A stretch of 64,000 nt of DNA, from the NCBI GenBank assembly GCA_019459525.1, contig JAIBEY010000077.1, positions 53,572 through 117,571 of the forward strand. The letters are read 5' to 3'. Of the stretch, positions 63,101-64,000 are shown piece after piece. Below the pieces are notes generated by a model. The model saw nothing but the letters and a program-made list of their open reading frames with translations. It had not been told where the DNA came from and searched no databases. This DNA is from Prolixibacteraceae bacterium (GTDB taxonomy: Bacteria > Bacteroidota > Bacteroidia > Bacteroidales > Prolixibacteraceae). The translations under genes were made by a program, and so were the position numbers. The number at the start of each line of letters is the position of its first letter. The stretch's first letter is position 1.

Positions 63101-64000
63101 AAGGACCAGATCAGGCAGTTTGTGCAGGTAGCGGATCTCAAACAGTAAACGCATGGGCAACTTTGTTGAGCGCCGGTCCTGCCAATGAATCTTTGCAGAT
63201 TTTGTCATTTACTGCCAGCAATGACAATAATTCAATATTTAGCGTGCAACCTTCTGTAAGTTCAGCAGGTGTATTAACTTTTACACCTCATGCAACAAAT
63301 TCAGGTACTGCAATCGTTTCAGTCCGTATTCAGGATGATGGTGGAACGGCAAATGGCGGAGTTGATATTTCTGCCGTTCAAATATATACAATAACAGTAA
63401 ATTCTAATGCATTCATTGCCCTGACGTCTGGCTTTGGAAGCGATGCACAAACAGTTTGTTTAAACGCGGCAATCACAAATATTACATATTCCGTTTCAGG
63501 AGGAGGAACCGGAGCTTCAATTACTTCGGGTACATTGCCATCTGGAGTTTCTAGTTCTTATAGTGCGGGAGTCTTTACCATCAGTGGAATTCCTGCATCT
63601 TCAGGAACATTTAATTATACGATTACTACCTCCGGAGGATCCTGTGAACAAGCCTCAATAAGCGGAATGTTAACTGTTCAAAGTGCTGTTACAGCCGGAA
63701 CCATTTCTGGTAATCAGTCAATTTGCAGTGGAGGAGATCCAATTGAATTCTCAGGTACAGTTGGTACGGGAAGTGGAATTATTAATTACCGATGGGAAAA
63801 TACTGTAAGTCCTTTCGATATTTGGACAACCATTGTCGGCGCTGATCAGGCAACATATAATGTTCCATCTGGATTAACGGTTACTACCCGATACAGAAGA
63901 TTTACAATTTCCAATGCAAACAGTGTTCTTTGCGAGTCGGTTGCTACAGGAGAAGTGGAAGTGACAGTAACAGCTTTACCGGCCAGTGCAGGCATCAACG
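60115..64000 (+). CDS. Giant modular secreted/surface protein (3' end beyond window)
   Basis: From an ATG at 60115 the frame stays open to the window end, 1295 codons. A signal peptide (SIAIILLLSTMHAYSQS) is followed by a long series of extracellular modules: an N-terminal beta domain, a DUF11-like repeat (LLINKTATPATFAPGNNGQ, then TLTDILPAGLSYVSNSTS), a carbohydrate-binding-like strand region, Ig-like domains with paired Cys (YRWYDAASGGTLLFTGNP; YKWTINYPGATV), an SdrD-type CnaB segment (ISGYVFHDIGGSSG), cadherin-like/tandem repeats (NEDQSLIFDGLLSNPAKITTND) and more PKD/Ig-like modules. Composition is rich in Thr, Ser, Gly and Asn and poor in Lys. Such proteins are adhesins or matrix proteins, usually exported by the type IX system; the C-terminal sorting domain would lie outside the window. 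Confidence 0.85.
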   Translation, partial: MKKHSAMNILYKTTSISKLLSIAIILLLSTMHAYSQSFAISLGGQEISMLNTNRTVIVDPGNNGGLNVGSVHRYDNLITAGGLTVYGKLRIVSKTNCNIATFDDDTPGVGAAYRFQPKLSFINGGGTIKYELEFFELFTNANVYISDYFMTGVDIDGTEFYEVSGYSSYVVDQTCVLSIVPSTIATPGIRLAAVNNGELDGITFDNTRAFIAKFPHPATKITFVMGNTSNITGRQYSAQFGSLGGTFTTNVTNFNPATSLLINKTATPATFAPGNNGQYSINVTNANAAYTASEVTLTDILPAGLSYVSNSTSVFIPASTTTKIVRDEFTNAVYDAQYSSGIWSTPWQDDDLSPTLEPIYISGGRLTFSALDNGDQIIRSANLLPAGSTSGGATLSFDYQTTGLGSNSLSVQISPDGNTYTTLPGGTFSGTTALTTFTYTLTPAQITNNTRLKFTNTSDNWSSSGKAYIDNVQISYTYNKQDVLLTNGPGTLSNGVPPNLVTAGDAIALEPNVTMLVTFNVAVDCNASVSISNTATANCANLLAPVSASVTTLVGPAATATPICTPPGIATITATGAGSGQVYRWYDAASGGTLLFTGNPFVTPSIGSNTTYYLALYTAASNCESTRIPFVAEVNPSVSGTGVLNELTAKNGTPSGTKYADDQSSVGFSVTGINGATSYKWTINYPGATVVGPTNGSTIYYNLNNGGAQANVQVCVTPENSCGLGTPVCKTIGISDGVNRFISGYVFHDIGGSSGVAPNDKVDGVGISSIGGVQLYAVLVRSGLTVNTTPIASDGSYIFEYLNTGSGIYSVWITKTIHAEGTTPTASLPPGGVFNGEINNNSGNTATGNTSPTDGKVTGLTAGTETNVNFGIALTNPDAVDNSGTTNEDQSLIFDGLLSNPAKITTNDVPYSGRTINLATVDLDPNTSGIQNIYTVSGQGTFTVNNSGVVTFVPVLNFFGTVTANYTVNDNTGVTSDVATITVVVNPVNDVPSFSKGPDQAVCAGSGSQTVNAWATLLSAGPANESLQILSFTASNDNNSIFSVQPSVSSAGVLTFTPHATNSGTAIVSVRIQDDGGTANGGVDISAVQIYTITVNSNAFIALTSGFGSDAQTVCLNAAITNITYSVSGGGTGASITSGTLPSGVSSSYSAGVFTISGIPASSGTFNYTITTSGGSCEQASISGMLTVQSAVTAGTISGNQSICSGGDPIEFSGTVGTGSGIINYRWENTVSPFDIWTTIVGADQATYNVPSGLTVTTRYRRFTISNANSVLCESVATGEVEVTVTALPASAGIN

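Noticed and set aside
1..64000. tRNA or rRNA genes
   Set aside because: No cloverleaf-type stretch or conserved rRNA segment was recognised on either strand by reading; a covariance-model scan would settle this.

Overview
The window is a chromosomal segment of a Bacteroidota bacterium, most like the Marinilabiliales/Prolixibacteraceae. Several things point there. Promoters fit the phylum consensus (TTTG or TTG, 19-21 bp, TAnnTTTG). Shine-Dalgarno signals are weak or absent. The set includes a CcoN-CcoO fusion, a DUF4492 gene in front of cydAB, the L28-L33-DUF4295 ribosomal cluster and a very large secreted protein with DUF11/Ig-like modules. No tRNA, rRNA, CRISPR array, phage or insertion sequence was recognised. 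The proteins indicate a facultative, oxygen-adaptable organism.

Layout. 1-2.2 kb: miaA (cut by the window edge) divergent from smpB, then an array of about 180-bp intergenic repeats, each carrying a perfect palindrome. 2.2-4.8 kb: an aminotransferase, an alpha/beta hydrolase and a GroES-like protein. 5.0-8.3 kb: an envelope-stress-like operon of a secreted protein with five 'W-M' repeats, a PadR repressor and two PspC proteins, behind a promoter overlapped by a strong inverted repeat. 8.4-11.4 kb: an isoaspartyl peptidase, a MerR regulator with a cobalamin-binding (CarH-like) sensor, a hemolysin-III protein and a metal-binding lipoprotein.

11.7-30.9 kb is a respiratory island with three terminal oxidases: an aa3/caa3-type oxidase (sco, subunits I, III, IV, II and ctaB) whose subunit I gene has an in-frame stop; a complete cbb3 cluster (ccoI, S, NO, Q, P, G, H and a TauE/SafE-like protein); and, beyond a MATE transporter, cytochrome bd (DUF4492, cydA, cydB and a 45-residue CydX-like protein).

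30.9-49.1 kb is mostly core metabolism: phospholipid synthesis (pssA, psd, cdsA), ftsH with LUD and rsfS, birA, pyrE, a Nudix hydrolase, coaD, an MBOAT/SGNH acyl-transfer pair, ribosomal proteins L28 and L33 with the Bacteroidota-specific DUF4295 protein, ftsY, rimO and an alpha/beta hydrolase. 49.3-53.6 kb: sucA and sucB. 53.6-55.1 kb: an AT-rich gene of unknown function in a segment bounded by a 28-bp direct repeat, the best candidate for acquired, undescribed material. 55-59.6 kb: a DUF3124 lipoprotein, an outer-membrane protein, a repeat element between gene relics, the rpsF-rpsR-rplI operon and a DUF819 membrane protein. 60.1 kb to the end: the first 1295 codons of a giant modular secreted protein that runs off the window.
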